DNA of 57,699 bases. Origin: Sedimentisphaerales bacterium. Its GTDB lineage: Bacteria > Planctomycetota > Phycisphaerae > Sedimentisphaerales > Anaerobacaceae. The notes under the pieces are model-generated. The model had not been told where the DNA came from. It did not search any database and was given only the letters and a program-made list of their open reading frames with translations. Position numbers and translations under genes: made by a program. The stretch is from NCBI GenBank assembly GCA_016932835.1, contig JAFGCD010000028.1, forward strand, positions 1 to 57,699, read 5' to 3'. This document shows, one piece after another, positions 1 through 10,500 of this stretch (positions are counted from its first letter, which is position 1; each line of letters starts with the position of its first letter).

Positions 1-137
1 ATAACCTCCTGAAAAATAATCATTTACAGGAGTATCATCGGCTGGCAGTATAACTTCACTTGAGCTTTTGTAGCGTTGTAGTACTAATTTCCGCTTTCAA
101 ATCGCCCCTCTGTCGGCTATCATATTATGGACAGTTT

Positions 138-368
138 ATGAGTCTTGTATTTTATATGATTGCGTGCCTGTTGTTTCTCACGTCCGTTTGCGGCTATATC
201 ATCGTACGGATTCGGCTGTGCCCGAGGAATGATCCGGAACTCGACGATTACTACTATGAGGTCGAGGAGCAGCACCCGGCATATGCCAGATATTTGAAAT
301 GGTCCAGAATTACGCTTATCGGCATGATTGTCAGCGCGTTGATGCTGCTGATGACCCGCGTGTTCTGA
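138..368 (+). CDS. Small two-helix membrane protein, unknown
   Basis: A 76-residue product of unknown function. It has a hydrophobic N-terminal segment (about residues 2-24), an acidic, tyrosine-rich middle containing DDYYYEVEE, and a second hydrophobic segment at the C-terminus ending in LLMTRVF, so it is probably a two-helix inner-membrane protein with a short polar loop. The frame continues upstream to a TTG at 60, but the ATG at 138 places the first helix directly at the N-terminus and is preferred. No strong ribosome binding site is visible at either start. I do not recognise a family. It lies just upstream of another small membrane or exported protein on the same strand. Confidence 0.5.
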   Translation: MSLVFYMIACLLFLTSVCGYIIVRIRLCPRNDPELDDYYYEVEEQHPAYARYLKWSRITLIGMIVSALMLLMTRVF

Positions 369-381
369 GCAACGATGCATT

Positions 382-410
382 TTGGGACAATATAAGTAAG
401 ACTGTACTAT
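382..410 (+). promoter_or_regulatory. Sigma70-type promoter for the 459 gene
   Basis: TTGGGA at 382-387 and TACTAT at 405-410 are separated by exactly 17 bases. Transcription would start near 417, giving a leader of about 40 bases. An AAGGAG-like site follows about ten bases before the ATG at 459. Confidence 0.5.
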
Positions 411-458
411 CATCTTTGTACGTATTAAACCTACGACAAAATCCGAAGGAGTCAAAAC

Positions 459-731
459 ATGGAACAGCACAAAAAGAGATATGAGATTCATTTCAGCAGT
501 CTGGTCATAGGATTCCTGCTGGCGCTTTGCCTGACGCTGGCGCTGGGAGCGATGGGCAGCAGCGATTCGACGGGACCGTACAGATGCTCGGCCGCCGGCG
601 ATTTATCTGCTTTCGTAATCGATACGCAAACCGGCCAAGTCTGGCAGGTCAGCAGAACCGACAACACCGACTTCGGAACACCTCTGAACCGCAAAAGCAG
701 CAGAAGAAGTGTGACTCCCATGATAGATTAA
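459..731 (+). CDS. Small exported or membrane-anchored protein
   Basis: A 90-residue product with a charged N-terminus, one hydrophobic segment (about residues 13-32, FSSLVIGFLLALCLTLALGA) and a short polar extracellular part. The sequence SAFVIDTQTGQVW resembles the single-blade motif of small planctomycete proteins that hold one beta-propeller-like repeat; that comparison is from memory and weak. The start is well supported: a good AAGGAG site precedes the ATG, and a TTGGGA-17-TACTAT promoter lies at 382-410. The hydrophobic segment could be an uncleaved anchor or a signal peptide. No function can be assigned. Confidence 0.6.
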   Translation: MEQHKKRYEIHFSSLVIGFLLALCLTLALGAMGSSDSTGPYRCSAAGDLSAFVIDTQTGQVWQVSRTDNTDFGTPLNRKSSRRSVTPMID

Positions 732-782
732 ATTCTCGGCCAAGCCGCAATCGACAAGACGCTGAGTATTGAAAGCTGCAAA

Positions 783-1397
783 ATGAAAGTGCTTGGAATC
801 TCCACGAGCCCGAGGGCAAACGGCAACAGCGACCTGCTCCTGCGCCGCGCTCTGGCAGGCGCCGAATCGGCGGACGCCGAAGTCGAATACGTTCGCCTCA
901 GCGACTTCAAGATCGGGCCGTGCATAGAATGTAATAGCTGCTACACTACCGGCGTCTGCGTATTAGAGGATGATTACCACCGCCTGCTGCGGAAGATACT
1001 TGATGCGGACCGGCTGATCTTTGCCTCGCCGGTATTCTTCATGAGTCTCTGCGCCCAGGCAAAAACGCTGATTGACCGCGGCCAATGCCTCTGGGCCGCA
1101 AAGTATATACTCAAGAAATCCCCACCGCCAGAACATAACGACCGCAAGGCAATGGTCATAGCGGTCGGCGGCTCCAAAAGCAAAAAACAATTCGACTGTA
1201 TCCGTCTGATGATGAAGACATACTTCGATTCCCTCGGCATACGGTATGAATCCAACTTGTTCGTCAACCAGGTCGATGAGGCAGGTGACATCGAGAAACA
1301 TGCCGCAGCAATGGAGGAGGCATTCAAACTGGGCAGCGCCCTGGCATTGAGACAGTGCATCCGGCGGAACAAGCCCGTCGATGTCGAGTTCTTCTAA
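783..1397 (+). CDS. Iron-sulfur flavoprotein-type NAD(P)H-dependent FMN reductase
   Basis: A 204-residue flavodoxin-fold protein. The N-terminus KVLGISTSPRANGNSD is the FMN phosphate-binding loop of the NADPH-dependent FMN reductase family, and SPVFFMS is the second flavin-contact strand. Cysteines at 47, 50, 53 and 59 form a CX2CX2CX5C pattern like the compact [4Fe-4S] motif of archaeal-type iron-sulfur flavoproteins (Isf), so it probably passes electrons between a cluster and FMN. Length fits the family. There is no export signal, so it should act in the cytoplasm. It starts 51 bases after the small exported protein upstream and faces the LamG gene tail to tail. The physiological partner is unknown. 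Confidence 0.8.
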   Translation: MKVLGISTSPRANGNSDLLLRRALAGAESADAEVEYVRLSDFKIGPCIECNSCYTTGVCVLEDDYHRLLRKILDADRLIFASPVFFMSLCAQAKTLIDRGQCLWAAKYILKKSPPPEHNDRKAMVIAVGGSKSKKQFDCIRLMMKTYFDSLGIRYESNLFVNQVDEAGDIEKHAAAMEEAFKLGSALALRQCIRRNKPVDVEFF

Positions 1398-1492
1398 GAT
1401 AGCGGCGGACAAAAAGAATCCGATACACATCCTGCACAAATATCTGCCGTTGTATGATTGTCATATCCCTCTTCCGATGAAAACGCCCGAAT

Positions 1493-3049
1493 TCACTCTT
1501 TCAAATCAATCACCAGTTTCTCGACCGCCTCGTCGCCTCCACTGGCTCGCAGGAGCACGATTTCGAACTTCTTCTGCCCCTTAAGATCATCCATGCAGTC
1601 GGCCAGGGCCTCGACACTCTCGGCCTTGGCCCCCCCTATCTCCAGGATAATGTCGCCGGGCCGAACTCCCGCCCTGTCCGCAGCCGAACCCTCCACGACA
1701 TCGACGACCCGTATCCGATTGCCCTGGTCGCTCTCGCACATGACCCCGAGAACAACATCTTCTTCGGTATTCGTCTCGCTCTCGATAACCGGCGTCTCAG
1801 ACTTTTTAATCAGCGAGGACTCCCTGTGAAGAAAAGTAACGCTTAGCGTATCGCCGGCGCCAGCTTGGTCGATCATCGCACCGACTTCTGCATTATCTCG
1901 CAGTTCTTCCCCGTTGAATGTCACAAAAACCTCTTCTGCACCGGCCCTGCTGATCTTAGCCGCGCTGCCCGGTCTGTCCGGCACATACCCAAGCCTGATA
2001 CGAAACTTATCCCCCGCGTCTCCCCCAGATTCGATAGACGCCACCCACCTCAATCCCAAATCGTTGCCGCGCCGGCCAGGCCACAACAATCTAATCCCTG
2101 CATAAATCGAAGTCCCCCCAATCAGCGCCAGCAGCACGTAAAACGCGATGCGATTGATCGGATACGGCGAATCCTCCGGCGCCGATTTCGCGCCGGATTC
2201 GGCAACCTGCGACAAGTCGCGTTCGGCCTTATTGGCATCACTTCCTGCGCCAACCGCATTCGCCTCGTCAGCCCCACGGTCTGCATCCGGACTGTTTGCG
2301 TCGGTCCGCTCTGCATCGGCGGCTTCGCCAACAACGGCCGGACTTGCCAGAACACGTATCTCCGCTTCGCTCAACGCCCTGTCGTAAAAACGAAGATCAT
2401 CGATATCCCCTTTCAAACGCCTGTCCGGTTCTTCATGACCGCCGACAGCAAAAGTATCGTGTGCCGCCAGCGGCCCGGTATAACTGTGATCGACCTGCGC
2501 ATCGAGAACGCCCCCGACGTATAATCGAAGTTCGGCAACACCCTTGTCATCGTTGATGCTGCGAGTCGCTGCAACGTGAATCCACTTGCCGGTGACTATT
2601 GACTTGCTCCCCTTGGCGCTGATATCGGGCTGGCCGCTGCCCCAGATCGCAACCTCGCCGACGACGGCCAATCCGGCGTCATCTCTTATTTCATCTCGCT
2701 CACCCTGGGCCAGACCCGCGCCCATATAAAAACTGTTGCCGTCCCCCTTGATAAACTGGGGCTCGTCAAAACGCACCCAGCACGCAATCGTCATCTCATC
2801 CTTGACGAGCCGTGGAACGTTGACGAAATCAACCCCATTGAACCGAATTGCCCCTTGCTCTTTCCCGTCAAACCCCTCCACATAAACAACGTCCTCTCCG
2901 CCGGTGTAAACGCCCTTTCTGCCGGCGACCTTGTCCTCCAGAGTCCCGTCGAAAGTCCAATGCCCGACAAGCCCGTCCCCGGCAAATGAATGCCCGGCAG
3001 TCAGAAGAACAGCCGTAACTGCGAACCGCACGAAGGTTTTCTTACCCAT
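1493..3049 (-). CDS. Exported LamG-TM-PDZ protein
   Basis: A 518-residue protein. The ATG at 3049 is chosen over an upstream in-frame start because it begins a clear signal peptide (KKTFVRFAVTAVLLTAGHSFA) and follows a GAAAGGG-type binding site. Domains in order: signal peptide; a LamG/concanavalin-like lectin domain (about 25-215, beginning GLVGHWTFDGTLEDKV and ending near DDLRFYDRALSEAEI); an acidic, alanine-rich linker; one transmembrane helix (about 298-322, IAFYVLLALIGGTSIYAGI); and a C-terminal PDZ domain (about 430-515, with ADRAGVRPGDIILEIGG). The lectin domain should face outside and the PDZ the other side of the membrane. PDZ domains usually bind C-terminal peptides; no protease domain is present. 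Partner unknown. Confidence 0.8.
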   Translation of the reverse strand: MGKKTFVRFAVTAVLLTAGHSFAGDGLVGHWTFDGTLEDKVAGRKGVYTGGEDVVYVEGFDGKEQGAIRFNGVDFVNVPRLVKDEMTIACWVRFDEPQFIKGDGNSFYMGAGLAQGERDEIRDDAGLAVVGEVAIWGSGQPDISAKGSKSIVTGKWIHVAATRSINDDKGVAELRLYVGGVLDAQVDHSYTGPLAAHDTFAVGGHEEPDRRLKGDIDDLRFYDRALSEAEIRVLASPAVVGEAADAERTDANSPDADRGADEANAVGAGSDANKAERDLSQVAESGAKSAPEDSPYPINRIAFYVLLALIGGTSIYAGIRLLWPGRRGNDLGLRWVASIESGGDAGDKFRIRLGYVPDRPGSAAKISRAGAEEVFVTFNGEELRDNAEVGAMIDQAGAGDTLSVTFLHRESSLIKKSETPVIESETNTEEDVVLGVMCESDQGNRIRVVDVVEGSAADRAGVRPGDIILEIGGAKAESVEALADCMDDLKGQKKFEIVLLRASGGDEAVEKLVIDLKE

Positions 3050-3438
3050 AGTAATCGCCCTTTCAGACAAATAACGCCCCGGCCTTCCCAGTCTGCCGAA
3101 AGCCGCCGAAAACCATCGGATACCATTCAGAACAATTAGTCTAACCCGCCTCCTCGGCAAAAGCAAGGTTCAACACCCTCTGCAGAATACCGGCTGCACA
3201 GTCGTTCTCGCGAACCGAGCCGAAATCGAACGAACGATGTCACCCCAACATAATTAAGCGAGAGACAGCCATTCATAACTGCCGTTTTCACCTATGCATA
3301 ACCATCAAATGACACTGGTATTGTCGCGGTGTTTTTGGGATTGTATTCGATTTGCTTTTATGTTGAAATTATCCGGCCGGACAATGTAGAGTATTCTTTG
3401 AATGAAGTCCGATTGAAGTACTAAACGAGGAGTACATT
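3050..3438. other. Divergent intergenic region, LamG gene / MoxR operon
   Basis: This 389-base gap separates the minus-strand LamG-PDZ gene from the plus-strand MoxR operon. I see no conserved reading frame. A possible plus-strand promoter is at 3363-3392. The perfect 8-base palindrome CCGGCCGG at 3373-3380 lies inside that promoter spacer and could be an operator, though that is speculative. Confidence 0.4.
3363..3392 (+). promoter_or_regulatory. Possible promoter of the MoxR operon
   Basis: TTGAAA at 3363-3368 and TAGAGT at 3387-3392 are 18 bases apart. The -10 is a modest match. A GAGGAG binding site precedes the ATG at 3439. Confidence 0.35.
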
Positions 3439-4443
3439 ATGCAGAACGACGCAAAACAGGCCCAGTTGCTTGTCAAGGCCTACAAGGAAATCACCGCCGA
3501 GATCGGCCGATTCATCGTCGGACAGGAAGACGTAATCGAGCAACTCATGATCGCCATCCTCTCACAGGGCCACTGCCTGCTCGAAGGCGTGCCGGGACTG
3601 GCGAAAACAATGATGGTCCGATGCCTCGCGGACGTGATGAATCTGTCCTTCAGGCGAATCCAGTTCACCCCGGACCTGATGCCTGCGGATATCACCGGAA
3701 CCGAGATTATCCAGGAGGACGCCACGAAGAAGACAAGGGAGCTTGTTTTCCAGAAAGGGCCTATCTTCGCGCAGATGATCCTCGCCGACGAGATCAACCG
3801 CACCCCCCCGAAGACCCAGGCGGCACTGCTCGAAGCCATGCAGGAACACTCGGTCACTATCGGCGGCAAAACCATGAAACTCGAAGAGCCCTTCTTCGTC
3901 CTCGCTACACAAAACCCGATAGAGCAGGAAGGAACATACCCCCTCCCCGAGGCCCAGCAGGACAGATTCATGTTCCACGTAAAGGTTACATATCCCGACA
4001 GGGACCAGGAACGATTGATTATAGATCGAACGACCAGCGGATTCGAGGTCAAACTCAACCAGGTCATAAAAGGAACGACCATTATCGAATGTCAGAAAGT
4101 CGCCCGTCGCGTGCCTGTGCCCGACCACGTTACCGATTACGTCCTCGACCTCGTCAGGTTCTGCAGACCACGCGAGAAAGAGGCCTTCGGTTTCATCAAG
4201 GAGTTGATCGAATGGGGGCCGGGACCGCGAGCATGCCAGATGCTGATACTCGGCGGAAAAGTCCGAGCACTGTTAAGAGGCAGGCTGCATGTCTCCATCG
4301 ACGACATAAAGGCCCTGGCACTGCCCGTGCTTCGGCACCGCATGGTACCGACATTCAACGCCGAAGCCGAGGGCGTAACCATTGACGACATCGTAATGCG
4401 AGTGATCGAGCAAATCCGCCCGCGAAAAGCAAAAGTAATCTAA
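3439..4443 (+). CDS. MoxR-family AAA+ ATPase
   Basis: A 334-residue cytoplasmic AAA+ ATPase. Walker A is EGVPGLAKT (about 49-57), Walker B is LADEINR (D117, E118), and the sensor region contains [19 protein letters not shown], a hallmark of MoxR proteins. The C-terminal lid has [20 protein letters not shown]. Length fits the family. MoxR ATPases act as chaperones that help assemble or activate protein complexes and are almost always encoded with DUF58 and VWA-domain partners, as here. It is the first gene of a six-gene, same-strand run ending at 17606; the next gene starts 35 bases on. The client is unknown. Confidence 0.95.
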   Translation: MQNDAKQAQLLVKAYKEITAEIGRFIVGQEDVIEQLMIAILSQGHCLLEGVPGLAKTMMVRCLADVMNLSFRRIQFTPDLMPADITGTEIIQEDATKKTRELVFQKGPIFAQMILADEINRTPPKTQAALLEAMQEHSVTIGGKTMKLEEPFFVLATQNPIEQEGTYPLPEAQQDRFMFHVKVTYPDRDQERLIIDRTTSGFEVKLNQVIKGTTIIECQKVARRVPVPDHVTDYVLDLVRFCRPREKEAFGFIKELIEWGPGPRACQMLILGGKVRALLRGRLHVSIDDIKALALPVLRHRMVPTFNAEAEGVTIDDIVMRVIEQIRPRKAKVI

Positions 4444-4478
4444 GAAGCGCAAACAGCCTCAGAACCGGAATCTTCCCC

Positions 4479-5375
4479 ATGGCTCGCATTACAGACCTGC
4501 TCACACCGGACGACATACAGACCATCGGCTCGCTCGAAATCGTCGCCAGATTAGTCGTAGAAGGGTTCTGCGCCGGCCTGCACCGCTCTCCGCACAAGGG
4601 TTTCAGCGTCGAGTTCCGCCAGCACCGCTCATACGTCCCGGGCGACGAGATCCGGCACATCGACTGGAAGGTCTTTGGCAAGACCGACCGATTCTACGTC
4701 CGCGAGTACGAAGAAGAAACCAATCTCCGAGCCACAATCCTGCTCGACAAGAGCGGCTCGATGGCTTATGGAAACGAAAAAGTCACAAAATTCGACTACG
4801 CCGTAAGACTCGCAGCCTGCCTGGCGCATCTGATGCTCAGACAGGCCGACGGCGTCGGACTTATGACCTTCAACACGAAAATGGATAAATACATCCCGCC
4901 TCGCTCACGCCCAAGCCACCTGAAAATACTGCTCGACACGCTCCAGCAGAGCGCCCCGGGCGGCGAAACAGAGCTGGGAAAGGTCTTTCACGACCTCGTG
5001 CCAAAAATCCACCGCCGGGGATTGCTTATAATAATCTCGGACTTCTTCGCCGACACGACCGAGCTAATGGCGGCCCTGGCCCACTTCCGGCACGCCCATC
5101 ACGAGCTGGTAATGTTTCAAATCTGGGACCGCACCGAACTCGAATTCCCATTCAACCAGTGGACCCAGTTCGAGTGCCTTGAAACCAAAGGCCTGCGACA
5201 CCTTGTTGACCCGGCGCATCTTCGAAAGGCATATATCCAAAAACTTAACAGCTTCCGCGAGGAACTGCGCAGCGGATGCCACAATCATCGCATAGACCTT
5301 GTCCCTCTCGTCACCGATGAACCGTACGCACAGGCCCTTGCAAAGTATCTGACGCTTCGAAAGAAATACGGATGA
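4479..5375 (+). CDS. DUF58 protein with VWA-like fold
   Basis: A 298-residue DUF58 protein. The conserved DUF58 block around 37-75 reads [20 protein letters not shown], followed by [21 protein letters not shown] metal-ion-dependent adhesion site starts at D90 (DKSGSMAYG), so the C-terminal part is VWA-like. There is no transmembrane helix, unlike longer DUF58 proteins, so it is probably cytoplasmic or peripheral to the membrane. DUF58 proteins are regular partners of MoxR ATPases. Its stop codon overlaps the next gene by four bases (ATGA at 5372-5375), which indicates translational coupling. Confidence 0.93.
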   Translation: MARITDLLTPDDIQTIGSLEIVARLVVEGFCAGLHRSPHKGFSVEFRQHRSYVPGDEIRHIDWKVFGKTDRFYVREYEEETNLRATILLDKSGSMAYGNEKVTKFDYAVRLAACLAHLMLRQADGVGLMTFNTKMDKYIPPRSRPSHLKILLDTLQQSAPGGETELGKVFHDLVPKIHRRGLLIIISDFFADTTELMAALAHFRHAHHELVMFQIWDRTELEFPFNQWTQFECLETKGLRHLVDPAHLRKAYIQKLNSFREELRSGCHNHRIDLVPLVTDEPYAQALAKYLTLRKKYG

Positions 5376-7534
5376 CGTTCCTAAACGCGATTCTCCTTGG
5401 AGGCATGGTTGCCGGAGCGATCCCTGTTATCATCCATATTATCAACAGGAATCGCTTCAGGCAGATTCGATGGGGCGCGATGCACCTGCTCGAACAGATT
5501 CTCCGCATCCAGAAAAGACGCCTGAGAATTGAGCAACTCCTCCTGCTGCTGGTACGAATCGCAATCCCCGTATTGCTCGCACTGTGCATGGCAAGGCCCG
5601 TACTGACCGGAATTGAAACGCTCAAAGGCAGGGCCAAAACATCCCTCGTAGTCCTGCTCGACAACAGCTACTCCATGAACGCCGTAGCGCCGGGGGGCTC
5701 GCACTTCAATCAGGCAAAAGCACATATCAACACAATCGTAAATGCCCTGCCCAGAGGTTCGGAGATAACCGTCGCATGGATGACAGGCCGTCAGTCCGCC
5801 CGCCTGGGACCAACGTTCGACCAGAACAGAATGCGAGGAATGCTCGCGGCTAAAAAGCAGGGCTTTGGAACCGCCGATGCCGCAGCAGCGATTGAAGCCG
5901 CATCGGGAATTTGTGCCGGCGCCCACTACAAAGACCGAGACCTTGTAATAATGAGCGATTTCCAGAAACTCACATGGGACTCGGATACCGCAGAGGCCAG
6001 ACAAAGGGCACTCGACCTCGTCGCAAACATACCGCTGCCTCCGGCCATTACCCTGTTCAGGACAGGCAAAGAAGTAACAGAGAACGTCGCCGTCGAGTCT
6101 CTCGACGTTTCCCGGCCTATTATCGGAGTCGCTCAGAATTTGCGAATCCGTGCCGCGATCAAGAACCACGGCAAGACAACCTTCGAGGATATGCGGGTGT
6201 ACTTTCGCGTGGACAGTGAAAATCGCTCCGCCTCGCAGATGACCCTTGGCCCCGGCGAGAGCGGCCAGGTGGTATTCTCCCACGAATTTGACAGCCCGGG
6301 CTCCCATGTCGTCGAGATATACGCCGACGCAGACCCACTCAAAGCCGACAACGTCAAACGTTTCAGCATCCCCGTCTGGGATAAGCTGCCAGTGCTGCTG
6401 GTATCGGGAGATACGAATCCCCAGCCTCTCCAGGCCGAAACAGCCTTTCTACAAATCGCCCTCCAGCCGTTCACTTCCGCCGCTGCAACCCTGTCCGACC
6501 TGATAACGACCAGGCTGATAACGCCCGACAAGCTCACCGCAAAGGAGCTTATGGAACATCGCGTCGTGGTCCTGGCCAACGTCCCCAGGCTATCCGACCT
6601 GCAGATAAAGATCATCGAGGACTACGTCCGAAGAGGGGGAGGCCTGCTGGTCTTTTGCGGCGACCGGATAGACCCCGACTGGTACAACAACAAGATGGTC
6701 GCCTCAGCAACGGGGCTGCTTCCCTGCGAATTCGCACAAGTAGTCGATTCCGAAACCCTCAAGACCCTGCCGGCAGGCATCGTTGCCCAGCACTACGACC
6801 ACCAGGCCCTCGAGTTCTTCAACGACCCCCGCAACGGCAGCCTCCAGGGCATCAAACTGCAGACCTGGTATAAGCTCGCAGCCCCCCAATCTACGCGGGA
6901 TACGTCCGTAATAGCCCATCTTGATTCAGCCGACCCTTTCCTCGTCGAGAAGCAGTTCGGCAAAGGACGTGTAATCCAGTGCTGCACCGCCTGTGACGAC
7001 GACTGGAGCAATCTGCCCGCAAGGCCGGCCTATCTGCCAATGATGCAGCAATTGGTAACCTATTTGGCCTCGACCGTATATCCACCGAGAAACGTCAACG
7101 TCGGTCAGCAGCTTGCAGCTCTGCTGCCGCCGGAGAATGCAGGCAAAACGGCTGTACTGACCGACCCCGAAGGCAAAAGACACGAGCTCAGCGCAATCCT
7201 GAAGGATGACCACTGCCTCGTCGAATTCGCAGACACCGAACTGCCGGGCCTGTACGTCCTCGAAACACCCGAAAACGAAACGATACACTTCGTGGTGAAT
7301 ACTTCCTCGGAAGAATCAGACCTCACACTGCTGGACGACACGGAATTCGCCGAACTCGCAATGCAAATGAAAGCAAAACCTGTCTCGTCGGCCCAACAGT
7401 ACCTCCAGTTTGACCAGCGCCGCCGATTCGGACGCGAGATGTGGAAATGGCTCCTCGCAGCCGTACTGCTGCTGGTCTTCGTTGAGATACTGCTGCAGCA
7501 GCGCTTTGGAATGGTGAAAAATGACGACCATTAG
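5372..7534 (+). CDS. BatA-type membrane VWA protein
   Basis: A 720-residue membrane protein. The N-terminal BatA-type region has two hydrophobic helices flanking the conserved [20 protein letters not shown] and [22 protein letters not shown] domain follows with its metal site at D97 (DNSYSMNA). The middle is beta-rich and probably extracytoplasmic; around 391-430 there is a glutamine-amidotransferase-like segment ([17 protein letters not shown]), frequent in planctomycete homologues. A C-terminal helix ([20 protein letters not shown]) anchors the end. It overlaps both neighbours (4 and 14 bases), so it is co-translated with DUF58 and the next VWA protein. It presumably forms a membrane complex acted on by MoxR. 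Confidence 0.9.
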   Translation: MTFLNAILLGGMVAGAIPVIIHIINRNRFRQIRWGAMHLLEQILRIQKRRLRIEQLLLLLVRIAIPVLLALCMARPVLTGIETLKGRAKTSLVVLLDNSYSMNAVAPGGSHFNQAKAHINTIVNALPRGSEITVAWMTGRQSARLGPTFDQNRMRGMLAAKKQGFGTADAAAAIEAASGICAGAHYKDRDLVIMSDFQKLTWDSDTAEARQRALDLVANIPLPPAITLFRTGKEVTENVAVESLDVSRPIIGVAQNLRIRAAIKNHGKTTFEDMRVYFRVDSENRSASQMTLGPGESGQVVFSHEFDSPGSHVVEIYADADPLKADNVKRFSIPVWDKLPVLLVSGDTNPQPLQAETAFLQIALQPFTSAAATLSDLITTRLITPDKLTAKELMEHRVVVLANVPRLSDLQIKIIEDYVRRGGGLLVFCGDRIDPDWYNNKMVASATGLLPCEFAQVVDSETLKTLPAGIVAQHYDHQALEFFNDPRNGSLQGIKLQTWYKLAAPQSTRDTSVIAHLDSADPFLVEKQFGKGRVIQCCTACDDDWSNLPARPAYLPMMQQLVTYLASTVYPPRNVNVGQQLAALLPPENAGKTAVLTDPEGKRHELSAILKDDHCLVEFADTELPGLYVLETPENETIHFVVNTSSEESDLTLLDDTEFAELAMQMKAKPVSSAQQYLQFDQRRRFGREMWKWLLAAVLLLVFVEILLQQRFGMVKNDDH

Positions 7535-10500
7535 ATTCATAGGCGATTGGAGTTTGTATATCGGCGTGCCCGTGGCACTGCTATTGGGAACAGCGACATG
7601 GATGCTCTACCGCCGGGAATCACGCGCCCGACGTGACATCTATGCCTGGCTCCTGCCGGCCATCCGCACAATCGCCGTGATAATGCTCGTACTGATGCTG
7701 ACAGGCCCCGTTTTGCACCACCGATGGGTCGTAGGCCAACTCGCCCGCATACTCGTATTCGTCGATGCATCGCAGAGCATGGGCGTGACGGATAAGGACA
7801 TGACCGCGGGAAGGAAGATTCTCGCAGCCGCTCAGATCGGCCTGCTCTCAGACGAAATCCTCCCTGCAGACCTGCTCAATACCCGCAATGCCCTGGCACA
7901 GGCCGCCATCGCAAGACTGCCCGCACAGCCGTCTCAGCAGGATATTACAAAGATTACCACGCAGTTCAGCCGCAACATAGAGAATGCCTATGAAAGTCTG
8001 CAAAAGGTCAAATTCGACAATTCCATGCTCGTCCTGGTCGAAAAAGGCACGATTCTTTATGAACACTGGAACAACTTCAGCGGCTCGAACCTCGGCGATT
8101 TCGCACGGGCCAAAGGTTATCCAGACGAGCCGACCGGAACCGAACAACTCAAAAAATTCCAGAGCAGGTCGAACTGGAACGATAACTACTGCTCGAAGAT
8201 ATCAGGCTATATATATCCCCTCGCAACCGGCGAATATACGTTCTGGGTCAGCAGCGATGACAAGAGCTGGCTGTTTCTCAGCACCAGCGACGACCCTGCG
8301 GCAAAGGTCCAGATTGCCAAGGTCTCATCGTGGGTCACGTCCGAGAAATGGGACCAGAATGCCGAACAGCAGTCAAAGCCGATAACCCTGCAGGCAGGCA
8401 GGAGATACTACATCGAAACCCTGCATATAGAGACGACCGGCGACGACCACATCGCCGTAGGCTGGCAGCTTCCTGACGGCGCCATGGAGCGTCCGATACC
8501 CGGCAGCCGACTCTCGCCCTTCAAGGCCGCGACCGTCAACCAGCCGAGCCTGACATCGAAGCAGACAGCCCTGCAACAATTCCGCGCCGAACTGCTCGAA
8601 CCAGCCCGCCAACTGGCCGGGGATGATTCAAAAAAAGACCCCGAGCAGACCGCCAAAAAACTGTCAGAGCTTGCCGCCAAAACCGACTTCTGGCGAAAGC
8701 AGATTCGAACGGCGATCGAGCAGTGGGGAGCGAAGCTCGCAAGCTCCGGGGTTGACCAGGTCAGCCAGGCGATAAACCGCTTCGATCAGATGACGCGAAT
8801 CGAACGAATCGGAGAACTGCTCCTGCACGGCGAAAACCCGCTGCTCGCCAGGCTCGCCGAAAGTCACAACATCGATCTTCTCGCCCTGACAGGCAATGAC
8901 ATCCAGCCCCTCTGGCGAAGCAGTGCCGGAAGAAAGCTGTCCTCGACGCAGATTCCGCTCAAACTCGGCATCGAGCCGACAGCAACGGCAACAAATCTTT
9001 CGCTCGCGCCAAAAACAGCAATCGGAATCGCCCAGGCCCAGACAAACAAAAAGACCGCCAAGCCGGAGAACATCAGCAAAATTGCCGCCGTGATGTTCAC
9101 AGACGGACGCCACAACTTCGGAGAATCACCGCTGCATCAGGCTAAAATCTGCGGCAGCCGCGAGATACCAATATTCACCGTCGCCACAGGCACTATGCAC
9201 AAGCCCCAGGATATCGCCGTCTTAGGCATCGAAAAGCCCCTCTCGGTCTTCCACAAGGACCGGGTCAAAGGCAGAATAGCCATAAAAGACGATATTGCCC
9301 CCGGCAAGCAATTCATGCTGAGAATCCTCTGTGACAAGCAGACGCTCTGGGAAAAGCAACTGACAACCATCGGACTGGGCAGACGAATAATAGACTACGA
9401 TTTTGCCGTAGCAGAGATACTCGAACAGAAGCTCGCCGGCAAGGAAAGAGAACTGACCTTCCAGAGCTTGCCACTCAACTTCACCGCCGAGATATCGGGA
9501 CTTGAGCAAATCGACTGCGAGCCCGGCAACAACGCTCAGGTATTCAGAACAAGGGCTATCTTCGAGCACAACCGCGCCCTAATCCTCGACGGAAGGCCCC
9601 GATGGGAATTCAGATACATCCGCAATCTCTTCGAACGAGACGAAAAATGGGACGTCACAACGGTCCTCGCCGATCCAACAGCACCCAATGGCGGCGTCCA
9701 GAGGGGCGACAAACCCACGATGTTCCCCGCTGACAGGAACCTCCTTTACACATACGACCTCATAATCATAGGAGATTTCCCATCGACACTGCTCAAGAAC
9801 GAAGAGCTCCAGTGGATTCGTGACGCCGTCAGCAGCCGCGGGATAGGCCTGATCCTCATCGACGGCCTGCGAAACCATCTTCGCCCCTACGGCAAAACGC
9901 CGTTAGCCGAACTCATCCCCGTTCAGTGGGATGCCTCCGAACCAATCACTAATCCCCAATCATTGAGACTGACCGAAAAGGGAGTCTTGCGACTCACTGA
10001 ACAAGGCGCTGATGTCGCCGCACTTATGCTCTCGACAGGAACAAAGACAAACAGCGAAATCTGGGAATCCCTCAAGCCGCCACACTGGCTCGCCCAAATT
10101 CGCACCCTTCCGGGAGCAGAGGTGCTCGTCGAAGCCGTTCTGCAGGACAAGACCGTACCGGCGATCGTGTTCAGAAGGTTCGGCGCCGGAAAGGTCCTGT
10201 TCACCGCTTTCGACGAAACCTGGAGATGGCGGTATCGAGTCGCAGATGAGTATCACCAGAGATACTGGAACCAGGTCGGCAACTTGATTATGGCAAGCCC
10301 CTTCGCCGTCAGCGACAGATACGTTTCTATCGATGCAGGCTCGCTGATATACGCGCCGGGACAGAACATACGAATCCGAGCCAAAATCCGCGACACACAG
10401 GGCCGGCCTGTTACAGACGCCGTCGCATCCGCGGATATATTCCTCGAAGCAAGAAAGGTCGCCGAAATCCCCCTCGAACCGGACGAGAACAGCGGGGAAT

